A stretch of DNA of 38,361 nucleotides from Bacillota bacterium. GTDB taxonomy: Bacteria > Sysuimicrobiota > Sysuimicrobiia > Sysuimicrobiales > Segetimicrobiaceae. Positions 24,623-33,764 of the stretch are shown in pieces; position 1 is the first letter of the stretch, and the number at the start of each line of letters is the position of its first letter. Under the pieces are notes generated by a model. The model was given only the letters and a program-made list of their open reading frames with translations, did not search any database and was not told the DNA's origin. Location of the stretch: NCBI GenBank assembly GCA_021324255.1, contig JAJPJL010000027.1, positions 1-38,361 on the forward strand, in the 5' to 3' direction. Position numbers and translations under genes: made by a program.

Positions 24623-27600
24623 CTACGCCGTCTCAGGCCGGCTCCCGAGGCGGATGGGCGGCACCCCCAGTTCTCGAAGCCCGTCGCTGAACGTCGTGCA
24701 GTCGCGGCGCTTCACGTCCGCCAGGCGCCGAAGCTGGGCGTCGGCCCGCGCCGCGAGCTCGGCGAACAGCTCGCGCGCCTGCCGGGTGGGCGCCGCGTCC
24801 GCCATGTTGCCCAGGTCGGCGAGGGTGGCGAGTTCGTTGTTCAGGCGAACCGCGAAGTGAAAGGTATCTTCGTACGCTTCCGCCCGCCATTGAATGAGCT
24901 CATCCTCGATGCCGTCGAGCTGTGTGTAGAGCTCTCTCGCCGCTCCCGCAAGCGTGGCGCCGGCCGCGAGCCCTTCGGCCCGCGACACCCACGCCTGCAC
25001 CTGCGCCCGAATGTCGCGTACGTCCAGCACGGCGTCATGCACCTCGCTCAGCTTGTCCCGGACACCGAGCAGGAAGTCGAACTGCTCCTGGAGATGCGCG
25101 TCCGGCGTCGCGAGCCGCGGATCCTTGCGGATCTCGAACGGCCGGCTCAGCACGGTGGTGCCGACCGTAAGACGCACGCTGTACGTTCCGGGCAGCGCGC
25201 GCGGGCCGCCGAGAAACCCAAACCACATCGCCGCCCCCGGCACCTCCGTTGCGCCGGGGAGCCGCATGTTCCAGACGAATCGATTGGCGCCGCGCTCCGC
25301 GGGAACGCGGCGCGCCTGGTCCGTCGCCGTGAGCGAGTAGCTGTGCCCCGGCGCTACCGGCTCCTCGCCGGCGCTCGAAAATTCCGCGAGCACCCGCCCG
25401 CGGGCGTCCAGAAACGCGAGCTTGACCTCTTCGTCGGGCCGGTCGTGAAAGTGGTAATGCACCACGACGCCGTCCGGCGGGTTCTGCCCCGCATCCCGCA
25501 GCGCCACCCGGCCGTCCGCCGTCACATCCGCGACGAAGCCGAACCCGCCGGCCCGGCCATATGTGCGCGCGCCGCGCCGCGGGAACGAGAGCGTGTGCGT
25601 GGTGAGCCGCACCGCGGCGCGCGGCGTGAACAAGTGGATCTTCGCCCGCACAATATCATCGCTGAGCTGCCGCAACGGTGACAGGTCGTCGAGCACCCAA
25701 AACGACCGCCCGTGGGTCGCGACGACGAGCTCGGTCTCTTTGATCACGAGGTCGTGGACGGCGACCGTCGGCAGACCGCCCCGGAGCTGTTGCCACCGGG
25801 AGCCGCCGTCCAGGCTGAAGAAGACGCCGGTCTCCGTCCCGGCATAGAGCAGGCCCCGCCGCGCAGGATCCTCTCGAATCGCGCGGGTAATCAGGCGGTC
25901 CGGCAGGCCCCCGGTGATACGGGTCCACGTGCGGCCGTAGTCCGTGGTCTTGAACAGGTACGGGCGCACGTCGCCCAGCTTGTACCGGGTCGCGGCGACA
26001 TACGCGGCCGCGGGATCGTGGGGCGACGCCTCGATGATGCTGATGAGCGCCCACTCGGGCAGATCCGGCGGCGTTACGTTGCTCCACGTCTTGCCGTGGT
26101 CCCTCGACAGGTGCACCAGGCCGTCGTCGGACCCGGCCCACAGGACCCCGGCGGTGACGGGGGATTCGCAGAACGCGAAGATCGTGCAGTAGTACTCGGT
26201 CCCGACGTTGTCCCGCGTGATGGGCCCGCCGGACGCGGCGAGCTTGGTGCGGTCGTTGCGGGTCAGGTCGGGGCTGACGACGTCCCAGCTCGCGCCCTCG
26301 TTTGTCGAACGAAAGACGTGATTACCGGCGACGTACAGCACGGCGGGATCGTGCGGCGAGATCACGATCGGGAAGGTCCACTGAAACCGGTACCTCAGGC
26401 GGTCGGCGCCCCAGCCTGCCAGATTTTGCGGCCAGACCGTGATGTCCCGCACCTCGCCGGTGCGGTGATCATACCGCGTCAGCATGCCCTGAAAGATCCC
26501 GGCAAAGACGACGTTCGGGTCGTCGGGGCGCACCGCGATGTAGCCCGACTCACTCCCGCCCACCGCGTAATAGGTATGGGGGAGGATCGCGCCGAGCGGG
26601 GACCAGCTCGGCAGTGAAATGGTGGAATTGTCCTGCTGCGCGCCGTAGATGCGGTAGGGCACCTGGTCGTCCGTCGTCACATGATACATCTCGGCCGTCG
26701 GCTGATTGTACTGGGTCGACCACGATTCGCCCCCGTTCAAGGACACGGTGGCGCCGCCGTCGTTGCCGCTGATCATCCGCTGAGGGTTGCGCGGGTCGAT
26801 CCAGAGATCGTGATGGTCGGGGTGCGGCAACGATTTCTTGGTAAACGTGCGGCCGCCGTCGACCGACTTCCAGAGGTCGATGTTCGCCACGTACAGGGTA
26901 TCGGGATCCGCGGGATCGGCGAAGATGTGCATGTAGTAGAACGGCCGCTGCCTGGGCTCCCGGTCGCTGTTGAGGCGTTCCCACGTTGCGCCGCCGTCGT
27001 CGGAGCGGAAGATCCCGCCCGCTTCCGCCTCGACGATGGCCCAGACCCGGTCGGGCCGCGCGGGGCAGACCGCGACCCCGATGCGGCCCTTGATCCCGCC
27101 GGGCAGCCCCGGACGGTCGGTCAGTTCCACCCAGGTGTCGCCGCCGTCGGTCGTCTTGAACAACCCGCTTCCCGGACCGCCGCTCGACAGCGCCCACGGC
27201 GTCCGATGGGCCTCCCACAGTGCCGCGTACAAAAGGCGCGGATTCGTCGGGTCCATGCTGAGGTCGCACGCGCCCGTGCGCTCGTTCCGGAACAGCACAC
27301 GGTGCCACGTCCGCCCGCCGTCGCTGGACCGGAACACGCCCCGCTCGGCGTTGGGATCGTAGACATGGCCGAATGCGGCCGCGTACAGGAGGTCGGGATC
27401 CCGCGGGTGCACGCGGACGCGGGCAATGTGCCGGGTCTCGGTCAGGCCGGCGTGCACCCATGTCCTCCCGCGATCGCTGGACCGGTAGACGCCGTCCCCG
27501 TCGGCCACGTTGCCACGGATGCACGACTCTCCCATACCCGCGTAGAGCACGTTCGGGTCCGCCTCCGCGACGGCCAGCGCCCCGACCGACGACGTACGAA

Positions 27601-27805
27601 AGAACCCGTCGGAAATGTTCCGCCAGGTCCACCCGGCGTCGTCCGTCGTCCACACGCCGCCGCCCGTCGATCCGAAGTAGAAACGCTGGGGCTGCTCCGG
27701 ATCGCCCGCGACCGCCACGACCCGTCCGCCTCGAAACGGACCCACCAATCTCCACCGCAGCGAGCTCAGCACGCCGGCATCACGGTTCCCGTCATCCACC
27801 GTCAC
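24623..27805 (-). CDS. Large Asp-box (BNR) beta-propeller protein, VPS10/sortilin-like, without signal peptide
   Basis: 1060-residue protein from GTG 27805, where GGAGGAGGAT ends 5 nt upstream; the frame is open a little further but lacks a ribosome-binding site. It starts with LRWRLVGPFRGGRVVAVAGDP and holds at least eleven Asp-box motifs (S/T-x-D-x-G-x-T-W), for example TTDDAGWTW, SSDRGRTW, SSDGGRTW, SDDGGATW, STNEGASW, SRDHGKTW and SLDGGSRW, over roughly residues 50-720. This predicts one or two seven- to ten-bladed propellers like VPS10 or xyloglucanase folds. The last 300 residues contain a beta-sandwich-like segment (FVWNMRLPGA, LPGTYSVRLTVG) and then a helical part. Such proteins are often labelled glycosyl hydrolase, but I see no catalytic pair to support that. 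Relatives are usually exported; this one lacks a signal peptide. Confidence 0.88.
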   Translation of the reverse strand: MTVDDGNRDAGVLSSLRWRLVGPFRGGRVVAVAGDPEQPQRFYFGSTGGGVWTTDDAGWTWRNISDGFFRTSSVGALAVAEADPNVLYAGMGESCIRGNVADGDGVYRSSDRGRTWVHAGLTETRHIARVRVHPRDPDLLYAAAFGHVYDPNAERGVFRSSDGGRTWHRVLFRNERTGACDLSMDPTNPRLLYAALWEAHRTPWALSSGGPGSGLFKTTDGGDTWVELTDRPGLPGGIKGRIGVAVCPARPDRVWAIVEAEAGGIFRSDDGGATWERLNSDREPRQRPFYYMHIFADPADPDTLYVANIDLWKSVDGGRTFTKKSLPHPDHHDLWIDPRNPQRMISGNDGGATVSLNGGESWSTQYNQPTAEMYHVTTDDQVPYRIYGAQQDNSTISLPSWSPLGAILPHTYYAVGGSESGYIAVRPDDPNVVFAGIFQGMLTRYDHRTGEVRDITVWPQNLAGWGADRLRYRFQWTFPIVISPHDPAVLYVAGNHVFRSTNEGASWDVVSPDLTRNDRTKLAASGGPITRDNVGTEYYCTIFAFCESPVTAGVLWAGSDDGLVHLSRDHGKTWSNVTPPDLPEWALISIIEASPHDPAAAYVAATRYKLGDVRPYLFKTTDYGRTWTRITGGLPDRLITRAIREDPARRGLLYAGTETGVFFSLDGGSRWQQLRGGLPTVAVHDLVIKETELVVATHGRSFWVLDDLSPLRQLSDDIVRAKIHLFTPRAAVRLTTHTLSFPRRGARTYGRAGGFGFVADVTADGRVALRDAGQNPPDGVVVHYHFHDRPDEEVKLAFLDARGRVLAEFSSAGEEPVAPGHSYSLTATDQARRVPAERGANRFVWNMRLPGATEVPGAAMWFGFLGGPRALPGTYSVRLTVGTTVLSRPFEIRKDPRLATPDAHLQEQFDFLLGVRDKLSEVHDAVLDVRDIRAQVQAWVSRAEGLAAGATLAGAARELYTQLDGIEDELIQWRAEAYEDTFHFAVRLNNELATLADLGNMADAAPTRQARELFAELAARADAQLRRLADVKRRDCTTFSDGLRELGVPPIRLGSRPETA

Positions 27806-27879
27806 CGACCATCCTCCTCCCCGCCGCCCCGCGCCGAGCCGCACGCTCGGGCGCCGCGCGGCGTTACGTCACCGGCCGT

Positions 27880-28725
27880 CTATCGAAGCCGCGGGTCAAG
27901 GTAATCACGGAGCCAGTCGCCGACCAGATTGACGCCCAGCACCGTGACGAGAATTCCGAGACCCGGGAACGTCGTCAACCACCACGCCTCCGTCATGTAT
28001 TCGCGCGCGTCGGCCAGCATGGCCCCCCACGTCGGCGTCCCCGTGCCGACCCCCAGGCCCAGAAAGCTCAAACCGGCCTCCGCCAGAATGGTGCTGGCCA
28101 CGGAGAACGTCGCCACGACGATGGCCGTCCCGACCACGTTCGGCAGGGCGTGGACCAACAAGATGCGGGCCGCCGAGGCGCCCATGGCGCGCGCCGACTG
28201 GACGTATTCACGCTCGCGGACGGACAGCACCTCCGAGCGCACAACGCGCGCATAGGTCACCCAGCTCGTGAGGCCGAGGACCCCGATGATATTGCCGAGC
28301 CCCGGACCGAGCACCGCCATCACCGCCAAGGCCAGGAGGACGAACGGGAACGCGAGCTGCATGTCACCGAAGCGCATCATCACGCGGTCGACGGCGCTTC
28401 CGTAGTAGCCGCTGATCAGGCCGACGGCGGTTCCCACGATGCCGCCGATGGCGACGGCGGTGAGCCCGACAAACAACGAGATACGCGCGCCCACGAGCAG
28501 GCGGCTCAACACATCCCGCCCGAGGGCATCCGTCCCAAGCCAATGCCGCGTCCCGTCGTGCACGGTCAGCGGGGCGAGCAGCCGGTCCTGCACGCGAACG
28601 AGGGCGGGCGGCTGCGGCGCGAGCCACGGCGCCGCGACCGCAGCGCCGCCGACGGCGGCCAGCAGGCACGCGCCCACGACGGCCCCCGGAGAACGGCGCA
28701 GGTGGCGCAGCGCGCGGGCGTCCAC
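27880..28725 (-). CDS. dppC: Dpp/Opp-type ABC transporter permease, DppC family
   Basis: 281-residue permease. Hallmark HWLGTDALGRDVLSRLLVGARISLFVG follows the first periplasmic loop, then GTAVGLISGYYGSAVDRVMMRFGDMQLAFP. The coupling loop is REYVQSARAMGASAARILLVHALPN. The end, NLVGDWLRDYLDPRLR, is a complete DppC C-terminus. It begins 4 bp after dppB and is followed 74 bp later by the Asp-box protein rather than by DppD/DppF ATPases. It is closely similar in layout to the DppC of the divergent plus-strand operon (34652-35575). Confidence 0.95.
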   Translation of the reverse strand: MDARALRHLRRSPGAVVGACLLAAVGGAAVAAPWLAPQPPALVRVQDRLLAPLTVHDGTRHWLGTDALGRDVLSRLLVGARISLFVGLTAVAIGGIVGTAVGLISGYYGSAVDRVMMRFGDMQLAFPFVLLALAVMAVLGPGLGNIIGVLGLTSWVTYARVVRSEVLSVREREYVQSARAMGASAARILLVHALPNVVGTAIVVATFSVASTILAEAGLSFLGLGVGTGTPTWGAMLADAREYMTEAWWLTTFPGLGILVTVLGVNLVGDWLRDYLDPRLR

Positions 28726-28729
28726 GAGG

Positions 28730-29647
28730 TCAGTCGTACCTCACGCGGGGATCGAGATATCCGTATGCCACATCCACGCACAGGTTCAAGAACACGAACA
28801 CCGTCGCGATCAGGATGACCGCGGTCTCGACGATCGGAAAGTCCTTCTCGTAGATGGCGTTGACGACCAACCGGCCGATCCCGGGCCAGCCGAACACCGT
28901 TTCCGTGATCACGGCGCCGCCGAGCAGCACACCGAAGTCGAGGCCGATGAGGGTCACGATCGGCATCAGGGCGTTACGCAGCGCATGGCGGTAGACGACC
29001 GCCGCGCCGGAGAGGCCTTTCGCGCGGGCGGTCCGGATGAAATCGTGGCCGAGCGCGTCGAGCATGGATGCGCGGACGACCCGCGCCGTGCGTCCCATCG
29101 AGTACGTCGCGAGCGTGACGCCCGGGAGCACCAAATGCGCGATGCCGCCGCGGCCCGACACCGGCAGCCACCGCAGGTCGACGCCAAAGAACAAGATCAG
29201 CAGCAGGCCCAACCAAAATCCGGGCGTTGATTGTCCGACCAATCCCCCAACCATGCTGCCCGCGTCGATCAGGGTTCCCCGGCGCGTCGCGGCCACCACG
29301 CCGAGCGGCAGCGCCACCGCGAGCGACAGGCCCATCGCGGTGAGCGCCAGTTCCAGCGTCGCCGGCATCCGTTCCAACACGAGCGGCAACGCCGGGATGC
29401 GGCTCCGCAGCGAGACCCCGAAATCGCCCCGCACGGCATGCCCGAGAAAGTCGCCGTACTGGACGTACCAGGGGCGGTCGAAGCCCATCTGATGCCGGAA
29501 TTCGGCGATCTGGGAGCGCGTGTAGTTTTCGGGGATCATGAGGTAGGTCGGGTCACCCGAAAGGAACAAGATCGCGAACGCGATGAAGCTGACGCCGACG
29601 AGCGCCGTCAGCGAATCGAGGAATCGACGGACGACAAACCGCGCCAC
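28730..29647 (-). CDS. dppB: Dpp/Opp-type ABC transporter permease, DppB family
   Basis: 305-residue permease with DppB markers: basic start MARFVVRRFLDSLTALVGVS, LSGDPTYLMIPENYTRSQIAEFRHQMG, the coupling loop HDFIRTARAKGLSGAAVVYRHALRNA, VFGWPGIGRLVVNAIYEKDFP and the terminal LCVDVAYGYLDPRVRYD. It is preceded by a 125-bp gap with a hairpin after the binding-protein gene. Pairs with the DppC 4 bp downstream. Confidence 0.95.
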   Translation of the reverse strand: MARFVVRRFLDSLTALVGVSFIAFAILFLSGDPTYLMIPENYTRSQIAEFRHQMGFDRPWYVQYGDFLGHAVRGDFGVSLRSRIPALPLVLERMPATLELALTAMGLSLAVALPLGVVAATRRGTLIDAGSMVGGLVGQSTPGFWLGLLLILFFGVDLRWLPVSGRGGIAHLVLPGVTLATYSMGRTARVVRASMLDALGHDFIRTARAKGLSGAAVVYRHALRNALMPIVTLIGLDFGVLLGGAVITETVFGWPGIGRLVVNAIYEKDFPIVETAVILIATVFVFLNLCVDVAYGYLDPRVRYD

Positions 29648-29674
29648 AGCGCTTCCCGGGCATCATCCCGCGGC

Positions 29675-29699
29675 CGCATCGGCACGCCTGCGCCCGATG
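29675..29699 (-). other. Intercistronic hairpin between binding-protein and permease genes
   Basis: GCATCGG (29675-29681) and CCGATGC (29693-29699) are exact reverse complements around an 11-nt loop, in the 125-bp gap after the binding-protein stop. Hairpins here often protect the upstream binding-protein message so that it is made in excess over the permeases. There is no T-run, so full termination is unlikely. Confidence 0.5.
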
Positions 29700-29772
29700 C
29701 CGCACGCGACCCCGGCGGAACTTCGTCCGACGGCCGGGCTGCGGCGATCACCCCCGTGCTCCCGGTGCCGGC

Positions 29773-31308
29773 CTACCGCGTGACCGAGGCGTGTTCCAGA
29801 ATGATGAGCTCGTCGGCCCGCGGCGCCCATACGAGGCGCTTGCTCACGCCGTAGTAGTCGGTCTGCTTGTAGAGAAAGATGAGCGGCGCGTCGTCGTGTA
29901 CGATCTCCTGCAATCGGTACAAGATGCGCGTCCGCTGGCCTTGATCGACCGTATGATTGAGCAGGTCGTACTGCTTCTCGAACTCGGCGTTGTTCCAAAA
30001 CGTCGGATTGTAGCCAAAGTCCTTCTCCACATAGCGAATCTCGTCCTGGCCATCGAACGACGACCCGAGGCCCAGGAGGTACATGTCCGCGGGGTTGACG
30101 TCCTCGAACATCTTCTTGGAATATACCGGCCACGCCAGCGGGTTCACCTTGACCTGGACACCGATCGCTTGGAGGTACGAGGCCGCGGCCTCGGCGATCT
30201 CCTTGTCGCTGATGTACCGTCCCACCGGCGTATCGAGCGTCACGCTGAACGGTTGTCCGTCTTTCGTGAGCGCGCCGTTCTGGATCTTCCACCCCGCCTC
30301 AGCCAGGAGCGCCTTGGCCTTCCCGGGATCGTAGGGGTACGGCTTGACCGACGGGTCGGCATACGCGTTGACCAACGTCGCCATCCGGCGGCCCTTGCCG
30401 CTGAGGATCGATTTCAAGATGGCGTCGACGTCCACGGCGTAGTTCATGGCCTGGCGCACGCGAACGTCGTTGAACGGCGGACGGTCCGTGCGCATCCCGA
30501 TGAAGATGTCGCGGCCGCCCTCCACCGTCTTGACGCCGGCGATCGCGCTCGCGTTGATGCGGCTGATCTGGTCCGGGGGCACGTTGGTGATGATGTCGGC
30601 CGCGCCGGACAAGAGATCCGCAACACGCGTCCCTGCCTCCGGCACGGGCCGGAACACGATCGTCTGGATCGCCGGCTTCGGCCCCCAGTACTTCGGGTTG
30701 GCCGACACCGTGACGTGATCGTCATGCACCCACTCTTTGAAGATATACGGCCCGGTGCCCACCGGGTGGAGCGCGGCCTGCGCCTCGGGCGTGCCGCTGT
30801 AATACTTCGGCGCCATCATGTAGAAGTAGACGAGCCACTCCAGCATGAGCGGCGACGGCTCCTTCGTCACGATATTCACCGTATAGTCGTCGACGATGTC
30901 CACGTGATCGTACTTGACAAATCCCTTGAGAAAGCTCGGGGCCTTGAGCGCGGGATCGTACAGCCGGTTGATGGTGTAGCGCACGGCGTCTGCCGTGAAC
31001 GGCTCCCCGTTATGAAACCGCACGCCCTTTCGCAACTTGAACTGCCACACGGTGGGACTCACGGCGTGCCAGCTCACGGCGAGCCGCGGCTGATAATGCA
31101 TCCGGCTGTCGCGCGTGACCAGCGTCTCGAACATCGTGAGCATCACGTTGTCGCTGAACCGCGCTTGCGTGAACATGGGGTCTAGGCTCTCCACATCGGT
31201 CCCCTGGTCGACGACGACCTGCGACCGTGCCTGGCCCATAGCCGATGGGCCGCCGGGGATGCTGAGGCAGAGTGCCGCTGCCAGCCAAAGTGCCAGGCCG
31301 TGCCGCAT
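29773..31308 (-). CDS. Peptide-type ABC transporter substrate-binding protein (SBP family 5)
   Basis: 511-residue periplasmic protein with a Sec signal (about 1-26, cleavage near SAMG-QA) and no lipobox. Mature features: GTDVESLDPMFTQARFSDNV, KLRKGVRFHNGEPFTADAV, HPVGTGPYIFKEWVHDDHV, VRVRQAMNYAVDVDAILK, YPYDPGKAKALLAEAGWK and a C-terminal APLIFLYKQTDYYGVSKR. GGGGGAA lies upstream of the ATG. It is paralogous to the binding protein at 32240-33739 on the other side of the GntR gene: several motifs are nearly identical, including the APRADE-type C-terminal signature. It follows the regulator gene by 95 bp on the same strand and is probably co-transcribed with it. Confidence 0.95.
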   Translation of the reverse strand: MRHGLALWLAAALCLSIPGGPSAMGQARSQVVVDQGTDVESLDPMFTQARFSDNVMLTMFETLVTRDSRMHYQPRLAVSWHAVSPTVWQFKLRKGVRFHNGEPFTADAVRYTINRLYDPALKAPSFLKGFVKYDHVDIVDDYTVNIVTKEPSPLMLEWLVYFYMMAPKYYSGTPEAQAALHPVGTGPYIFKEWVHDDHVTVSANPKYWGPKPAIQTIVFRPVPEAGTRVADLLSGAADIITNVPPDQISRINASAIAGVKTVEGGRDIFIGMRTDRPPFNDVRVRQAMNYAVDVDAILKSILSGKGRRMATLVNAYADPSVKPYPYDPGKAKALLAEAGWKIQNGALTKDGQPFSVTLDTPVGRYISDKEIAEAAASYLQAIGVQVKVNPLAWPVYSKKMFEDVNPADMYLLGLGSSFDGQDEIRYVEKDFGYNPTFWNNAEFEKQYDLLNHTVDQGQRTRILYRLQEIVHDDAPLIFLYKQTDYYGVSKRLVWAPRADELIILEHASVTR

Positions 31309-31403
31309 GATCGCGTTCCCCCTTTTGCTCGCGTCGTCCGCTCGAGGCGCGCCCGGTCAGGCGCGGCGGCCCCGGCCGCCTTCGCGCGCCTCTCGGCAAC
31401 GGA

Positions 31404-32123
31404 TCACGCTTCCCGAGGCGCGGCGTCGGCCGGCCCCAGGAGTTCCAGGAGCCTCGCGTCGACGCGGTCAGCGTTGGCTTCGAGATATCGGCGCAGTTCC
31501 GCCCAGCCCGCGTGTTCGATCAGGTCCACGATCGTCGCGTGGTGCTCGACGACGGCGGACAGGGACGCATAGGTGCGAGGCGCGTACTCCCTGACGAGGA
31601 GATAGCACTGCGCCTTCAGTCCCTGCCAGAGCCGGGCGAGGCGCCGGTGGCCCGCGAACGCATACAGCGCGTCGTTGAACGCCAGATCGGCATGCGCTAC
31701 CCCGGGGGCGTCCCCGCGCTCGGCGGCGGCTCGCATTTCACGCACGGCTTCCTTGAACGTGCCGAGCATCGCGCCGGACAAATGCTCCTTGACGAGCCGC
31801 AAGGCCAGCCGCTCGGTAAAGGTGAGAATGCTGTAGATCTCGTAGGCGTCGCGCTCCGTGACGAGGGGCACCGTCGCTCCGCGATGCGGGGCCAGCACGA
31901 GGAGACCCTGTTCTGCCAACTCGCGAAACGCCTCGCGCACGGGGCCTCGGCTCACCCCCAGTTCGCGCGAGAGGGTGGCCTCGATGACCCTGTCGCCCGG
32001 CGCCAGCCGTCCGGTTATGACCGCCTCGATGATGGCGTCGCGCACTCCGTCGACGAGGGAGCGCCTGGACAATTTGCGTCCTGTTTGGGTGGCGATAGAC
32101 GCGCTCATAATGGTGACGGGCAC
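31404..32123 (-). CDS. GntR-family transcriptional regulator, FCD (FadR-type) subfamily
   Basis: 239 residues from GTG 32123, or 234 from the ATG at 32108; neither has a strong ribosome-binding site and the leader is short. The N-terminal winged helix (about 20-85) includes VRDAIIEAVITGRLAPGDRVIEATLSRELGVSRGPVREAFRELAEQGL, the classical GntR HTH. The FCD domain (about 95-225) has HADLAFNDALYAFAGHRRLARLW and VEHHATIVDLIEHAGW with candidate metal-binding Asp/His. It is placed between two divergent Dpp-type operons, next to a palindromic promoter region, so it probably controls both and itself. It is a different protein from the GntR at 11142-11843. Confidence 0.93.
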   Translation of the reverse strand: MPVTIMSASIATQTGRKLSRRSLVDGVRDAIIEAVITGRLAPGDRVIEATLSRELGVSRGPVREAFRELAEQGLLVLAPHRGATVPLVTERDAYEIYSILTFTERLALRLVKEHLSGAMLGTFKEAVREMRAAAERGDAPGVAHADLAFNDALYAFAGHRRLARLWQGLKAQCYLLVREYAPRTYASLSAVVEHHATIVDLIEHAGWAELRRYLEANADRVDARLLELLGPADAAPREA

Positions 32124-32141
32124 CCGCTTGGACTATTCCAT

Positions 32142-32170
32142 TTCATAACATCGCATTGTATGATTGTCAA
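32142..32170 (-). promoter_or_regulatory. Sigma70-type promoter of the minus-strand regulator/transport/hyu operon
   Basis: Read on the minus strand, TTGACA (32170-32165) is a perfect -35 box. Exactly 17 nt later comes TATGAA (32147-32142), 4 of 6 matches to the -10 consensus. Transcription would start near 32135, giving a very short leader to the regulator's start codon. This is the best-looking promoter in the window. Confidence 0.7.
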
Positions 32171-32186
32171 CAATTGGCAATCATAC
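32158..32186. promoter_or_regulatory. Palindromic operator between the divergent transport operons
   Basis: Two nested dyads. The outer one is GTATGATTG (32158-32166) with CAATCATAC (32178-32186), a perfect 9-bp inverted repeat around 11 nt. The inner one is ATTGT-CA-ACAAT (32163-32174), matching the general GntR half-site pattern TNGT...ACNA. The inner dyad covers the -35 box of the minus-strand promoter. The adjacent FCD-type GntR protein is the obvious candidate to bind here and repress both directions (inference). Confidence 0.65.
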
Positions 32187-32239
32187 GTCAGAGTCCCCGC
32201 CGGTCGGAAGTGCAGACACCTGCGGGCGGAGGTGCGCCC

Positions 32240-33739
32240 ATGTGGAAGCGTCGGCTCTCGCTACTGCTCATCGCCGTCGTCGCGATGCCCATCGCCGCGG
32301 GAATTCCCGTGTTTGGGGCTGGCGCCGCCGCGGTGACCGTAGCGCAAGGAACAGAACCGGCCAGCCTCGACGCGTTTCAGGAAATCTCGCGCTCAGGGTA
32401 CAACGTGACCCTGCATATCTACGACCCGCTCTTCATGCGAAGCGAGAGCGGCGCGATCATGCCGATGCTGGCGACCGGGTACACGATTGTCAATGCGACG
32501 ACATGGCAGTTCTCTCTGCGCAAGGGTGTCCGGTTCCATAACGGCGAGCCGTTCGACGCTTCCGCGGTCAAGTTCACGTTCGACCACGACTTGCTCAAGG
32601 AGTCGGCGCAGAACTATCTGCTGAATGGCGTCAAGGACGTCCGCATTGTCGACCCATATACGGTCCAGGTCACCACGGCCAGCCCGATGCCGCTGCTGCT
32701 CTTCAACCTCACGCTCGTCGGGATCATGCCGCCGCACTACTATGAGACCCGGGGCGCGAGCTTCGTCGCCACCCATCCGGTTGGTACGGGGCCCTACCGG
32801 TTCCAGTCGTGGGTCAAGGACGACCGCGTAACGCTGACCGCGAACGCCGGGTACTGGGGAGGCGCGCCGCGTATTGCCACGCTGGTATTCCGCCTCATCC
32901 CGGACCCAGCGGCGCGCGTGGCCGCCCTGCGAACCGGCGAAGCCGATATCATCACCGACTTCCCGCCGGACCTGGCGAGCAGCCTTCAAGGGAACCCGCA
33001 GATCCAGGTGGAGACTACCAAGGGAACACGGTCCATCAATATCATGCTCGATACTGGAGCGGGGCCGCTTCGCGACAAGCGCGTCCGCCAAGCGCTGAAC
33101 TATGCGGTCGACAAGGACACGATCGTCAAGAAGCTGCTCGGCGGATTCGGCACGGTGGAAGCGACGCTCGTGCCCGCCACGTACCTTGGCGTCAACCCGC
33201 TTCTCACGCCGTACCCGTACGACCCTGCAAAGGCCAAGAACCTCCTGGCGGAGGCCGGCTACCCCAACGGGTTCTCGACCATCTTCCAATCGCCCCGTGG
33301 GCGCTACCTTGCCGACGCGGAAGTCTCGCAGGCTACCGTCGGGTATCTCAAGGCCGCCGGGGTCAACGCGGAGTTGCGGTACTTTGAATGGGGCAACTAC
33401 GTCAACATGTACTTCAAGCACCAACTCGGTCCCATCTTTCTTATCGGTTCGGCATCCGCCGCCTTGGATGCCGGCGATGCGCTCGAAAACGTATCGTGCG
33501 GCGTGTGGGATTCGTGGTATTGCAATCCCGCGATTCAGGCACGGTACGTGAAGGCGCGGTCGACCCTGGATCCCGCGCGCCGCGCGGCGCTGTACCGTGA
33601 GATCCAGCCGCTCGTCTTCGATGAGGCGCCGATCATCTTCATGTACACGCAACAGGGCATCTACGGCGTCAACAAACGGCTCGACTGGACGCCTCGGGCC
33701 GACGAGACGCTGTGGCTGGCGAAAGCGACCGTGAAGTAA
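32240..33739 (+). CDS. Peptide-type ABC transporter substrate-binding protein (SBP family 5)
   Basis: 499-residue periplasmic protein. ATG 32240 is chosen over the longer frame because GGAGGTG ends 5 nt before it and the product then starts with a proper signal peptide (MWKRRLSLLLIAVVAMPIAAG, cleavage near residue 27-31). No lipobox. Family markers: GTEPASLDAFQEIS, SLRKGVRFHNGEPFDASAV, HPVGTGPYRFQSWVKDDRV, VRQALNYAVDKDTIVKKL, PYPYDPAKAKNLLAEAGYP, and the C-terminal APIIFMYTQQGIYGVNKRLDW. First gene of the plus-strand operon, divergent from and paralogous to the set at 27880-31308. A mature-region disulfide is possible (SCGVWDSWYCNP, two Cys). Confidence 0.95.
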   Translation: MWKRRLSLLLIAVVAMPIAAGIPVFGAGAAAVTVAQGTEPASLDAFQEISRSGYNVTLHIYDPLFMRSESGAIMPMLATGYTIVNATTWQFSLRKGVRFHNGEPFDASAVKFTFDHDLLKESAQNYLLNGVKDVRIVDPYTVQVTTASPMPLLLFNLTLVGIMPPHYYETRGASFVATHPVGTGPYRFQSWVKDDRVTLTANAGYWGGAPRIATLVFRLIPDPAARVAALRTGEADIITDFPPDLASSLQGNPQIQVETTKGTRSINIMLDTGAGPLRDKRVRQALNYAVDKDTIVKKLLGGFGTVEATLVPATYLGVNPLLTPYPYDPAKAKNLLAEAGYPNGFSTIFQSPRGRYLADAEVSQATVGYLKAAGVNAELRYFEWGNYVNMYFKHQLGPIFLIGSASAALDAGDALENVSCGVWDSWYCNPAIQARYVKARSTLDPARRAALYREIQPLVFDEAPIIFMYTQQGIYGVNKRLDWTPRADETLWLAKATVK

Positions 33740-33764
33740 CGGCGGGGCAGCAGGACAAGACCCT

